The position numbers and the translations under genes are program-made. A stretch of 16,029 nt of DNA, from contig SKYG01000360.1 in NCBI GenBank assembly GCA_007128045.1, positions 1-16,029 on the forward strand. Reading direction: 5' to 3'. The DNA is from Bacteroidales bacterium. GTDB taxonomy: Bacteria > Bacteroidota > Bacteroidia > Bacteroidales > UBA7960. The notes under the pieces are model-generated. The model was not told where the DNA came from and made no database searches. It saw only the letters and a program-made list of their open reading frames with translations. This document shows, piece by piece, positions 6,577-13,869 of the stretch (position 1 is its first letter; each line of letters starts with the position of its first letter).

Positions 6577-9500
6577 TTTTTGTGCTGATTTTTATGGTTT
6601 GTGCATCCAGTTGGTCTCTTGCCGAAAAAAATGACTGGGAGTCGCAGGATGTTTTTGCCATCAATAAACGACCTGCTTTTGCCAATTCTTTTCCTTTTCG
6701 CAATATGGCTGAAGCCAGGGAGAATGATAAACGACGCACGGATTATTATAAATCCTTAAATGGCGAGTGGGACTTTATGTGGTCCATTAATCCGTCACAA
6801 CGTCCGGGCGTTTTTTCCGAACCTGAATTCTCAACAACCAATTGGGATAAAATCAATGTCCCCGGTAACTGGCAAATTCAGGGGTATGGAACACCTATTT
6901 ATGTTAATGTAAAGTATCCCTTTGAAGTGGATCCCCCTCATATGCAGGATTTTTATAATCCTGTGGGTTCCTATGTAATCCATTTTGATGTGCCTGCAGC
7001 GTGGAACAATGATCGGATTATTTTGCACTTTGGGGCTGTGAATTCAGCTATGTATGTGTGGATAAACGGTGAAAAGGTGGGGTATTCTCAGGAGTCGAAG
7101 TTACCTGCTGAATTTGACATAACAGATTACGTAAAACGAGGAGATAACAAACTTGCTGTTGAGGTTTTCCGTTGGTCGGATGCCAGTTATATAGAAGGTC
7201 AGGATATGTGGCGTTTATCAGGTATAGAGAGGGATGTTTACCTATATGCCTTGCCTGAGATACATGTGTCTGATTTTTTTGTGAAGGCCGGGTTAACGGA
7301 GAACTACCGTGACGGAGTGTTTGACCTGGATGTGGATCTCAGCGATGTTCGCCCGGGCTATTCTTTAGACGTTTTATTGGTTGATGCAGACGGAAGTACT
7401 GTGTTTTCTGAGTCAAAAAGTGTTGGCAGCAACGATTTGAATTTTAAGCATAGAATTCGTCGGGTTAACCGTTGGAGTGCTGAAACACCTGATTTGTATC
7501 AACTCTTTATAACGCTCAAAGACAATCAGAGTAATGTGGTTGATATAAGAACTTCAAGGGTTGGATTCAGAACGATTGAAGTTAAAAACAAGCAATTGCT
7601 TGTGAATGGGCAGCCCGTGCTAATGAAAGGGGTTAATCGTCATGATCATGATATGATTAATGGTCATTACATTACCCGTGAAGCCATGGAAGCGGATATT
7701 AAACTTATGAAAGAATTTAACATTAATGCGGTTCGAACAGCGCATTATCCAAACGATTCTTATTTGTATGAGTTATGTGACATATATGGAATGTATGTGG
7801 TGAACGAGGCGAATATTGAATCTCACGGACTTGGCGTTTATGATATCCCCGATAATGGATTTAATATGAGCAATCCATTGGCCCGCGATCCGGATTGGCT
7901 GGCCCCCAAGATGGATCGAATGAAGAGACTTGTGGCACGAGACAAGAACCATCCTTCTGTTATTATCTGGTCACTTGGAAATGAAGCCGGACGTGGAGAA
8001 AACTTTCGCCAACTTTATAAAGCAACAAAGGAGTGGGATCCGACGCGTCTTGTTCAGTATGAACAGGCTTTCAGAGAGGATTATACGGATATTGTAGCTC
8101 CTATGTATTCCCGCATCCCTGTCATTAAAGAATTTCTCACATTTGATGACCACCGACCCTTTATTATGTGTGAGTATGCACACGGCATGGGCAACAGCAA
8201 CGGAAATCTGATGGATTACTGGGACCTGATCAGAAGTGAACCTCAGTTGCAAGGTGGTTTCATCTGGGACTGGATGGATCAGGGCCTGTTACAACACACA
8301 GCCAACGGGACTCCCTATATCGCATATGGAGGTGATTTTGGCCCGCACGATGTGCCTTCAGATAACGATTTTTGTATGAATGGAATTGTGTTTGCCGACA
8401 GAACGCCCAAACCTGCATTGTGGGAGGTTAAAAAGGCCTATCAAAACTTCTGGTTCACGGCAACCGATTTATCAAAGGGCCGAATAAAGATTTTTAATGA
8501 GAATTTTTTCCGATCTACTGAACCTTACAATTTCAGATACGAGATTAAATCAGAGGGAGAGACTGTTAAAGAAGGCAAACTTGAATTCAGGCGTCCAATA
8601 GCCCCCCAGGGAGATGCGGTTGTGGATATTCCTATGGATTTTCCTGTGGAACCCGGTAAGGAGTATTTTCTTAATTTATTTGTTACCTTAAAGGATGATG
8701 AAGGCTTTTTAAGTGCTGACCACGTAGTTGCTACAGAGCAATTCTTACTGCCTGCTTTTGTTGCATTGGAAGATACTCCTGCAGAGTATCCTGCTCTCTC
8801 TCTCACTGAAAGTGACAAACATTATTATTTTCTGGGGTCAGACTTTGCTATAATTATAGATAAATCAACCGGAAATATCTCAGATTGGAAATATGCAGGC
8901 CGTGATATGCTTCGTCGTTCATTGCAGCCAAATTTTTGGAGGGTGCCCACCAGCAACGATCGGGGTAATAATATGTCCAACCGTTTAGCTGTTTGGGAAA
9001 ATGTGCAGCAGGAACGTTCTTTGGAATCTATTGCCTTATCAAAGGAAAGAGATGGTGTTTATAAGGTTGAAGTGTCGTCAACTATTGCACCTGCAAATTC
9101 GGTTTATAATGTTTCTTACTTAATTAAAGGCGATGGCAGTGTTGATGTCTCTGTTTACTTTTATAAAGTTGACAACGAATTACCAGAATTGCCTAGATTT
9201 GGAATGAACCTGATTATGCCCGGTGAATTTAATTATGTTACCTGGTACGGGAAGGGACCTTTTGAAACCTATCAGGACAGAGAGTCTGCTGCTTTTGTTG
9301 ATGTTTATAGCGGTAAAGTGATTGACCAGCATACTGCTTATCCTGTACCACAGGAGAGTGGCAATAAAACGCATGTACGTTGGTTTGAAGTCTCTAGTGA
9401 TAGAGGTTATGGTTTCAGAATTGAAGGAAAGCAATTGTTAAATTCAAGTACATATCACTTTACCATAGACGATCTTGGTAATGATCTTACGCATTACTAT

Positions 9501-9656
9501 GAACTGCCTCAAAGAAACCTGACAGAAGTGAATATTGATTTGGAGCAGATGGGTGTTGGTGGTGATAATAGCTGGGGGTGGCACGTCCATGATCAATACA
9601 AGTTACTGAATTCTGAATACAGCTATCAATTTACTATTACACCTTTCAGAAAATAG
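6546..9656 (+). CDS. Exported GH2 beta-galactosidase (LacZ-like)
   Basis: Retaining beta-galactosidase of 1036 residues, close to the length of E. coli LacZ (1024). It carries a signal peptide (MRSLVFVLIFMVCASSWSLA), so it works outside the cytoplasm. The sugar-binding jelly roll spans ~45-235 (LNGEWDFMW, VPGNWQIQGYGTPIY, WRLSGIERDVYL), the Ig-like domain ~237-343, the TIM barrel ~345-640, and the C-terminal beta-sandwich (Bgal small chain) ~755-1033. Catalytic residues are Glu480 (WSLGNEAG, acid/base) and Glu543 (IMCEYAHGMGNS, nucleophile). NEANIESHG supplies the metal-site Glu425 and His427. It should cleave terminal beta-galactose from oligosaccharides made by the GH43 enzymes. There is no T9SS tail, so a periplasmic site is likely. 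ATG 6546 gives the full reading; ATG 6564 is an equally good start because of an 18-bp duplication. LacZ-like GH2 enzymes are usually galactosidases, but related glycosides are possible. Confidence 0.93.
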   Translation: MRNLVIMRSLVFVLIFMVCASSWSLAEKNDWESQDVFAINKRPAFANSFPFRNMAEARENDKRRTDYYKSLNGEWDFMWSINPSQRPGVFSEPEFSTTNWDKINVPGNWQIQGYGTPIYVNVKYPFEVDPPHMQDFYNPVGSYVIHFDVPAAWNNDRIILHFGAVNSAMYVWINGEKVGYSQESKLPAEFDITDYVKRGDNKLAVEVFRWSDASYIEGQDMWRLSGIERDVYLYALPEIHVSDFFVKAGLTENYRDGVFDLDVDLSDVRPGYSLDVLLVDADGSTVFSESKSVGSNDLNFKHRIRRVNRWSAETPDLYQLFITLKDNQSNVVDIRTSRVGFRTIEVKNKQLLVNGQPVLMKGVNRHDHDMINGHYITREAMEADIKLMKEFNINAVRTAHYPNDSYLYELCDIYGMYVVNEANIESHGLGVYDIPDNGFNMSNPLARDPDWLAPKMDRMKRLVARDKNHPSVIIWSLGNEAGRGENFRQLYKATKEWDPTRLVQYEQAFREDYTDIVAPMYSRIPVIKEFLTFDDHRPFIMCEYAHGMGNSNGNLMDYWDLIRSEPQLQGGFIWDWMDQGLLQHTANGTPYIAYGGDFGPHDVPSDNDFCMNGIVFADRTPKPALWEVKKAYQNFWFTATDLSKGRIKIFNENFFRSTEPYNFRYEIKSEGETVKEGKLEFRRPIAPQGDAVVDIPMDFPVEPGKEYFLNLFVTLKDDEGFLSADHVVATEQFLLPAFVALEDTPAEYPALSLTESDKHYYFLGSDFAIIIDKSTGNISDWKYAGRDMLRRSLQPNFWRVPTSNDRGNNMSNRLAVWENVQQERSLESIALSKERDGVYKVEVSSTIAPANSVYNVSYLIKGDGSVDVSVYFYKVDNELPELPRFGMNLIMPGEFNYVTWYGKGPFETYQDRESAAFVDVYSGKVIDQHTAYPVPQESGNKTHVRWFEVSSDRGYGFRIEGKQLLNSSTYHFTIDDLGNDLTHYYELPQRNLTEVNIDLEQMGVGGDNSWGWHVHDQYKLLNSEYSYQFTITPFRK

Positions 9657-9665
9657 ATTTAATAA

Positions 9666-9887
9666 AGATTATCGTTACAAATACCTGGCGAAACCAACTT
9701 ATTTTCGACAATAAACGCCATGAGCTATTCTAATGTCATTAATATTGGTGAATTTGCCAACATACATGATCCAATTGTCCGCATTATCGACGATTGGGTG
9801 ACCAACCGAAATCTGGCATTCATTTTTGAGGCGAAAGTGGGAAATGGGAAATTGCTGGTTTGTTTATACAGTAAAGTAAATTTTTAA
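9666..9887 (+). pseudogene. Relic of the C-terminus of a large family-2-type glycosidase
   Basis: The frame is open from 9666 (after an in-frame TAA at 9663) to a TAA at 9885. It reads, in part, INIGEFANIHDPIVRIIDD, WVTNRNLAFIFEAKV and GNGKLLVC. I recognise this pattern (PIVRxIDDWxTNR, then FEAKVGxGKLLV) as the tail of large sugar-binding-domain beta-galactosidase-like enzymes, where it is normally followed by an IDL strand and ~40 more residues. Here it ends abruptly in LYSKVNF. An ATG at 9720 gives only 55 residues, with no signal peptide and no catalytic part. It stops 10 bp before the next sulfatase gene and begins 9 bp after the beta-galactosidase stop. The simplest reading is that a deletion removed most of another glycosidase gene. 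It could instead be a small unannotated peptide, but that is less likely. Confidence 0.6.
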
Positions 9888-9897
9888 AATAAGAATT

Positions 9898-11445
9898 ATG
9901 AAGCATTTGTTAACAAAAGCAGGCATTTTATGTTTGATTCCGGCATGTACTTTCATGCCAAATGAAGACAAAAAACCCAATATCATCATTATTTATGCCG
10001 ATGATGTCGGATATGGAGATATTGGTGCGTACGGAGCTACTCTGATTCCCACACCTGAGATTGACAAGCTGGCTGCCGGCGGTGCGATGTTTACCAGCGC
10101 CTACTGCATGGCTTCAACATGTACTCCGAGCCGCTATTCACTGCTTACCGGAAAATATGCATTCCGAAATCCTGACGCTCAGATACTACCACCTGATGCA
10201 GGCATGATCCTGGAGCCAGGAAGCGGAAACATGGCAGAGGTGTTCAGAAACGCTGGTTATCGTACCGGTGTTATCGGCAAATGGCACCTTGGCATTGGTG
10301 ACGGCAGTACCGACTGGAATACAGAAATATCACCCACTCCCCTGGAAGCCGGTTTCGACGTATCTTTCGTCATCCCATCGACCAATGATCGTGTGCCGAC
10401 AGTATGGCTGGATGGCAACAGGGTGCACAACTGGAACGAAAATGATGCCCCATTACGTATCAGCAATAACAGACAGATTGGAAATTTGCCTACGGGAAGA
10501 AGCCATCCCGAACTGCTAAGATACCCTGCCGACGGGTATCATTCAGGTACCATCGTAAACGGTCTTGGACGGATCGGGTTTATGGACGGTGGCCAATCGG
10601 CCTGGTGGGATGACGAAATGCTGGGAATTGAAATTCTGGAACGATCGCAAGAGTTTATCAAAGACAGCCAGACTGAGCCTTTCTTTCTGTTTATGCCATT
10701 GCATCAAAACCATACACCGAGGGTCCCACATCCCCGGTTTGTTGGAAAAAGTGGAATTGGCCTGCGCGGAGACCATGTTGTTGAAATAGATTATATTGTA
10801 GGTGAAACCATTAGAACCCTGGAGGAGCTTGGCCTTCGCGAAAACACCCTGATTATCTTCTCGAGTGATAATGGGCCGGTGGTGTGGGATAGCTATTACG
10901 ACGGCGCTATCGAATCTGGTCAGGATCATATACCCAATGGCCCCTTCAGAGGAGGCAAATACCTTGTGTATGAGGGTGGCACCAGGGTTCCTACGATTGT
11001 AAACTGGCCGGCGAGAGTGAAGGCTGGAACCGTATCAGAGGTCGTATTAAGCCAGGTGGACCTGCTAACATCGCTCTCCAGACTGGTTGGTGCCGTAATA
11101 CCGGAAGGTGCTGCCATTGACAGCCAGGATCATCTCGAAGCCTGGCTGGGCGAATCCGAAAACGACAGGGAATATGTCATACAACAAGGAATTAACATGT
11201 TCGCCATTCGAAAAGGAGACTGGAAACTCATTCTGGCTGGGACCACACCTGCCTGGGTAGACCACAGGCATAACAACTACCCAAACCCCCTGTCAACAAC
11301 ACTGCCTTCAAGCGAATTACACTCCTTATACAATCTGGCGGATGATCCCGGCGAAAACCATAACCTGGCTGACACATATCCGGAAAAAGTAAAGGAATTA
11401 TTGGCATTGCTTGGGGAGAACCTGCCGGGAATCATCGGAAAATAA
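9898..11445 (+). CDS. S1-family sulfatase, probable lipoprotein
   Basis: Second formylglycine sulfatase, 515 residues, only distantly similar to the one at 2209. The N-terminus (MKHLLTKAGILCLIPAC) ends in a plausible lipobox at Cys17, so it is likely tethered to a membrane. Active-site features: YADDVG (Asp35, Asp36), CTPSR at 75-79 (Cys75 is converted to formylglycine), GKWHLG (Lys128, His130), QNHTP (His272), SSDNGP (Asp324, Asn325) and GGK (Lys354). The set is complete, so activity is expected. Different sequence and location from the first sulfatase suggest that the two act on different sulfate positions or at different steps. It needs anSME maturation encoded elsewhere. The gene follows the glycosidase relic by 10 bp. 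Base composition is richer in G+C than in the GH43 genes (34 of 60 at 10021-10080). The S1 subfamily is not assigned. Confidence 0.92.
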   Translation: MKHLLTKAGILCLIPACTFMPNEDKKPNIIIIYADDVGYGDIGAYGATLIPTPEIDKLAAGGAMFTSAYCMASTCTPSRYSLLTGKYAFRNPDAQILPPDAGMILEPGSGNMAEVFRNAGYRTGVIGKWHLGIGDGSTDWNTEISPTPLEAGFDVSFVIPSTNDRVPTVWLDGNRVHNWNENDAPLRISNNRQIGNLPTGRSHPELLRYPADGYHSGTIVNGLGRIGFMDGGQSAWWDDEMLGIEILERSQEFIKDSQTEPFFLFMPLHQNHTPRVPHPRFVGKSGIGLRGDHVVEIDYIVGETIRTLEELGLRENTLIIFSSDNGPVVWDSYYDGAIESGQDHIPNGPFRGGKYLVYEGGTRVPTIVNWPARVKAGTVSEVVLSQVDLLTSLSRLVGAVIPEGAAIDSQDHLEAWLGESENDREYVIQQGINMFAIRKGDWKLILAGTTPAWVDHRHNNYPNPLSTTLPSSELHSLYNLADDPGENHNLADTYPEKVKELLALLGENLPGIIGK

Positions 11446-11609
11446 AATTATAGAAGGTCATTTCTTTACTAAATGGATGGTTTATAAAAGGAAAACATTG
11501 TTTTTTTAATTCAAATATTATATATTGTACCAGAAACAAGCCCCGACTTTTAAATACATTTTCTTTTAAGCACATATATTAGGAACACTATATTTATTTA
11601 ATACTGATA
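11446..11609 (+). promoter_or_regulatory. AT-rich upstream region of the regulator gene
   Basis: This 164-bp gap is strongly AT-rich with several T-runs and ends in ATACTGATA just before the start codon. It probably contains the regulator's own promoter, but no clear TAnnTTTG element or strong terminator hairpin is seen. The weak A/T-only arms around 11492-11505 (AAAAC...GTTTT) followed by T's are the only terminator-like feature. Confidence 0.3.
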
Positions 11610-12491
11610 ATGATGAGGAAAATGGGCGGCTTTCCCGGGGAGATCATTATTGTGGTTCCTGGGAAAATAATTGAAGAGATCAAGAAAAATTCTTTGATCA
11701 ATGGATTATACGTGACTGATATTGGATATTATCCCAATGCAAAATTTCATTATCGAGATAGAAAAGAAGGAGTCCTGGAGCATATTTTAATTTACAACCT
11801 GGAAGGAAAAGGGTATATTAAAATTGACGCAAAGGAGCATGAAATACGACCCAATCACTTTTTCGTAATCCCGGCAAATACACCTCATACATATTATGCA
11901 GATGAAGAGACTCCATGGAATATTTATTGGGTTCATTTTGCAGGTGAGAAATCTGATTTGTTCTCGAAAATCACTGGTCATATCCAGGTTATTTCACCCT
12001 CGCCCGTTTCTCGCATAAAAGAAAGAATAGATCTTTTTACTGAAATTCTTGTTAATCTTTCGATGGGATATAGCCGGGATAATCTGGAGTATGCAAACCT
12101 GTGTTTATGGTACCTGTTAGCTTCCTTTATGTATGTGAATCAATTTATGAACATTCTTCAGAGAACCAATCAGGATCTGCCTTCACAGGCCATTGGCTTT
12201 ATGAGGGAGAACATCAACAGGTCCCTGAAATTGGAAGATATCGCAAACGCAACGGGATACAGCACATCTCATTTTTCCAGAATTTTCTCAGAAAAAACAG
12301 GCCACGCACCAATGGAATATTTTAATCAATTAAAGATGCAGGTAGCATGCAGATGGCTGGATACAACAAAACTCAGGATTAGCGAGATTGCATCAAACAT
12401 TGGTTATTCTGATCCCTACTATTTCTCAAGAACTTTCAAAAGAATTATTCATCAATCCCCGGCTCAATATCGAAAAAGAAACAGACGATAG
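11610..12491 (+). CDS. Cupin-type AraC family transcriptional regulator
   Basis: Cytoplasmic transcription factor of 293 residues. The N-terminal sensor (~30-175) is a cupin of the AraC-binding type (LYVTDIGYYPNAKFHYRDR, ILIYNLEGKGYI, FFVIPANTPHTYYADEETPW, IYWVHFAG), expected to bind a sugar. The C-terminal ~95 residues hold two helix-turn-helix motifs: LEDIANATGYSTSHFSRIFS (208-227) and ISEIASNIGYSDPYYFSRTF (257-276), ending in the usual SPAQYRK. In Bacteroidota this class of regulator often sits at the edge of a polysaccharide locus and activates it when a mono- or oligosaccharide reaches the cytoplasm. It lies 164 bp downstream of the second sulfatase on the same strand, so control of that cassette is likely but inferred. 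ATGs at 11610, 11613 and 11622 are all in frame; the choice changes only the first few residues. Confidence 0.92.
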   Translation: MMRKMGGFPGEIIIVVPGKIIEEIKKNSLINGLYVTDIGYYPNAKFHYRDRKEGVLEHILIYNLEGKGYIKIDAKEHEIRPNHFFVIPANTPHTYYADEETPWNIYWVHFAGEKSDLFSKITGHIQVISPSPVSRIKERIDLFTEILVNLSMGYSRDNLEYANLCLWYLLASFMYVNQFMNILQRTNQDLPSQAIGFMRENINRSLKLEDIANATGYSTSHFSRIFSEKTGHAPMEYFNQLKMQVACRWLDTTKLRISEIASNIGYSDPYYFSRTFKRIIHQSPAQYRKRNRR

Positions 12492-12554
12492 AATGTCAAT
12501 TCGCCTGTTTTTTTGCATTCGCCTGACCAACTGCATCTTGAACTGGGATTAAGA

Positions 12555-12567
12555 TCGCAATTTGCGA
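12555..12567 (+). promoter_or_regulatory. 13-bp inverted repeat, possible operator
   Basis: TCGCAA and TTGCGA are exact reverse complements around a single central T. Perfect short palindromes of this size often bind dimeric regulators, but no cognate protein is identified, and chance cannot be excluded. Confidence 0.25.
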
Positions 12568-12597
12568 CATCAAGTTTCCAAATTTGTTGTTATCAGT

Positions 12598-12618
12598 CAC
12601 CGCCGGCATTACGCGGTG
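12598..12618 (+). terminator. Short GC hairpin downstream of the regulator
   Basis: A 6-bp perfect stem, CACCGC (12598-12603) with GCGGTG (12613-12618), closes a 9-base loop. It overlaps a second palindrome, CACCATGGTG at 12622-12631. The nearest T-run (12644-12650) is about 25 bases away, so this is not a textbook Rho-independent terminator. Confidence 0.3.
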
Positions 12619-12703
12619 TATCACCATGGTGTCGACCTGTACGTTTTTTTCTATCTTTATATCCTGGAACTTTCGTAAATTACGGTATAACTCTGCGGTT
12701 ATT

Positions 12704-12759
12704 CCCGTAACCTGGCAACCCCGTAACCGGGCAACCCCGTAACCCCGTAACCTGGCAAC
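12704..12759 (+). repeat. Seven tandem copies of an 8-bp repeat (NNNGYAAC type)
   Basis: Read in register the units are CCCGTAAC, CTGGCAAC, CCCGTAAC, CGGGCAAC, CCCGTAAC, CCCGTAAC, CTGGCAAC, then a partial CCC. The common core is C-N-N-G-(T/C)-AAC. The array is GC-rich in an AT-rich gap and lies about 60 bp before a candidate promoter. A short open frame on the opposite strand is only a read-through of the repeat. Confidence 0.85.
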
Positions 12760-12815
12760 CCCATATTTTTTTTCATCTTTTTTTCATTGTTTTTCATATG
12801 CAAGTAATTTTTTGA

Positions 12816-12823
12816 TATTTTTG
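12816..12823 (+). promoter_or_regulatory. Candidate Bacteroidota -7 element (TATTTTTG)
   Basis: The octamer fits TAnnTTTG. Transcription would start near 12830, giving a leader of ~85 bases to the GTG at 12914. A matching TTTG about 20 bases upstream is not clear. The site overlaps the long in-frame start at 12812 and so argues against it. Confidence 0.35.
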
Positions 12824-12913
12824 ACACTTGTAATAAACGCCTGTTCAAAACGCTTGTTAAGTCAGGCGGGCGATAATGGTTCTTCAACACTTACTTACCA
12901 AACACAAAACAAC

Positions 12914-13666
12914 GTGCAAACAGAAGAGTACAGGATTAGTTTCTTTAGGCCTACTACCCAGCGTGCACTGGTTAACAGGAACCTGACCATCAAATTGTTT
13001 ATACTTTGGGCCGTGGCAATCTTCGGATTCCAGGTGTTGCTCAAGGTATTTGAAAAACCCGTCCAGGAGGATGCCTTAGTGCGTTTCACGCCTGCATGGA
13101 ACAATGTGCTGTCGGGTCAGGCCGGTGAGCAGGATTATCAGGCTGCGGGTCAATCTATGGTACAGGCCATGGGCAAGTCGACCCTGAGCAGCGCTCAGTT
13201 CGAAGCCTTACAGGATGGCGTTGGCTGGATGCTTTCAAATGTTTTATCTGATGGTGAACTTACTGATCTTCAACGGGAAGTACAAGCAGTCAATTCACGG
13301 CGTGAACAGATCACTACCCTCCACGACAGTGAATACGTGGCTGCAAAGCAAGTAGTGATAGCCAGGGCGGCACCTGCGCTGGGCATCGGCACAGGCACAC
13401 TGCTTGCCCAACTGCTTTCTGTTGGCCTTAGCAACAACATGGCTGGCATATCAGAAGAAAACAAACAGAAAATACCGGAGATCATGCAGCTCTTCATGAC
13501 ACACAACCGTTCTTTTCTGACAGATACGGTGGTTCTGGGGTTTCCGTTTCATTATTTTTATACGGCAGTGCTGTTGCTGATCTTTTTTATTGTCCTATGC
13601 TGGTACTATTGTTACCGCATCGATAGGCTGCATGCCAGGCTTAATTTTTTGGAAAGAACCGATTAA
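12914..13666 (+). CDS. Two-TM membrane protein with large extracytoplasmic insert, probable partner of the adjacent sodium:solute symporter
   Basis: Protein of 250 residues. The open frame extends back to 12812, but the GTG at 12914 is preferred: homologues I recall begin near EYRISFFRPTT, the upstream residues look non-coding, and a promoter-like element lies at 12816. A conserved-looking N-terminus (ISFFRPTTQRALVNRNL) leads into TM1 (~25-45, FILWAVAIFGFQVLL). A soluble segment of ~155 residues follows, largely helical (LSDGELTDLQREVQ). Then come HNRSFLTDTVVLGFPFHYFY and TM2 (~214-236), ending in a basic tail. The flanking TM parts resemble the small DUF4212-type subunit that accompanies SSS-family transporters, with a long insert between the two helices. 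Its position before a symporter gene supports a partner or regulatory role. That role is inferred, and the insert is not recognised. Confidence 0.65.
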   Translation: MQTEEYRISFFRPTTQRALVNRNLTIKLFILWAVAIFGFQVLLKVFEKPVQEDALVRFTPAWNNVLSGQAGEQDYQAAGQSMVQAMGKSTLSSAQFEALQDGVGWMLSNVLSDGELTDLQREVQAVNSRREQITTLHDSEYVAAKQVVIARAAPALGIGTGTLLAQLLSVGLSNNMAGISEENKQKIPEIMQLFMTHNRSFLTDTVVLGFPFHYFYTAVLLLIFFIVLCWYYCYRIDRLHARLNFLERTD

Positions 13667-13686
13667 AAACAATTTAGATCAGAAAC

Positions 13687-13700
13687 GTATCATGAGATAC
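13687..13700 (+). repeat. Small hairpin GTATC-ATGA-GATAC
   Basis: A perfect 5-bp stem with a 4-base loop lies 20 bp after the stop of the two-TM gene. It is too small, and lacks a T-run, to be called a terminator. Confidence 0.25.
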
Positions 13701-13775
13701 CCATGAAAAACGATTGGACACACAGACGTATGATTATTGGCACTGGGCGCCTACCAAACATTTCTGCTTTTTGCA

Positions 13776-13815
13776 CGAGATCCCTCACTTTCGTTCAGGA
13801 CATCGCTACGCTCAG
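13776..13815 (+). repeat. REP-like dispersed intergenic sequence (candidate)
   Basis: CGAGATCCCTCACTTTCG and TTCAGGACATCGCTACGCTC read like the short GAGATCC-CTC-CGTTCAGGAT-type elements that recur between genes in many bacterial genomes. Only one copy is in the window, so dispersal cannot be shown here. Confidence 0.35.
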
Positions 13816-13822
13816 CTTTTTG

Positions 13823-13854
13823 ACTTTCAGACTTTCAGACATTCAGACATTCAG
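13823..13854 (+). repeat. Four tandem copies of an 8-bp repeat (ACWTTCAG)
   Basis: ACTTTCAG, ACTTTCAG, ACATTCAG, ACATTCAG in exact register, ending 15 bp before the symporter start codon. Copy-number change by slippage would alter leader length in steps of 8 bases. Reading it as coding sequence extends the symporter frame upstream, but only with low-complexity peptide. Confidence 0.85.
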
Positions 13855-13869
13855 ACAAATTATAAACAT

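Larger units (their letters stand above)
12492..12913 (+). other. 420-bp intergenic region with palindromes and tandem repeats
   Basis: No credible gene is present. From left to right it holds a 9-base direct repeat ATTCGCCTG (12499-12507 and 12517-12525) flanking a T-run, the inverted repeat TCGCAA-T-TTGCGA (12555-12567), a CACCGC/GCGGTG hairpin (12598-12618) overlapping the palindrome CACCATGGTG (12622-12631), a T7 run ending at 12650, the 8-bp repeat array at 12704-12759, long T-runs, and a candidate promoter element at 12816-12823. Termination of the regulator transcript and initiation of the next operon probably both happen here. Confidence 0.5.

Noticed and set aside
6515..6739. Divergent small gene on the - strand before the beta-galactosidase
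   Set aside because: It is antisense to the signal peptide and first domain of an intact GH2 gene and has no supporting feature.
10543..10929. 128-residue open frame on the - strand inside the second sulfatase
   Set aside because: Antisense to intact sulfatase motifs, with no domain or start context of its own.
12699..12890. - strand frame reading GLPGYGVTGLPGYGVARLRE
   Set aside because: The peptide is just the translation of the 8-bp tandem repeat (every third unit returns to frame); low-complexity artefact.
12812..12913. 34-residue N-terminal extension of the two-TM protein, including a Cys that mimics a lipobox (VINAC)
   Set aside because: It overlaps a promoter-like element and T-rich gap, and family members as I recall them begin near EYRISFFRPTT; the lipobox is probably chance.
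12704..13854. CRISPR array
   Set aside because: The repeats are 8 bp and directly adjacent, with no spacers and no cas genes.
13714..13869. 52-residue N-terminal extension of the symporter
   Set aside because: It reads through a REP-like sequence and the ACWTTCAG repeats; the ATG at 13870 starts a normal signal/TM segment.
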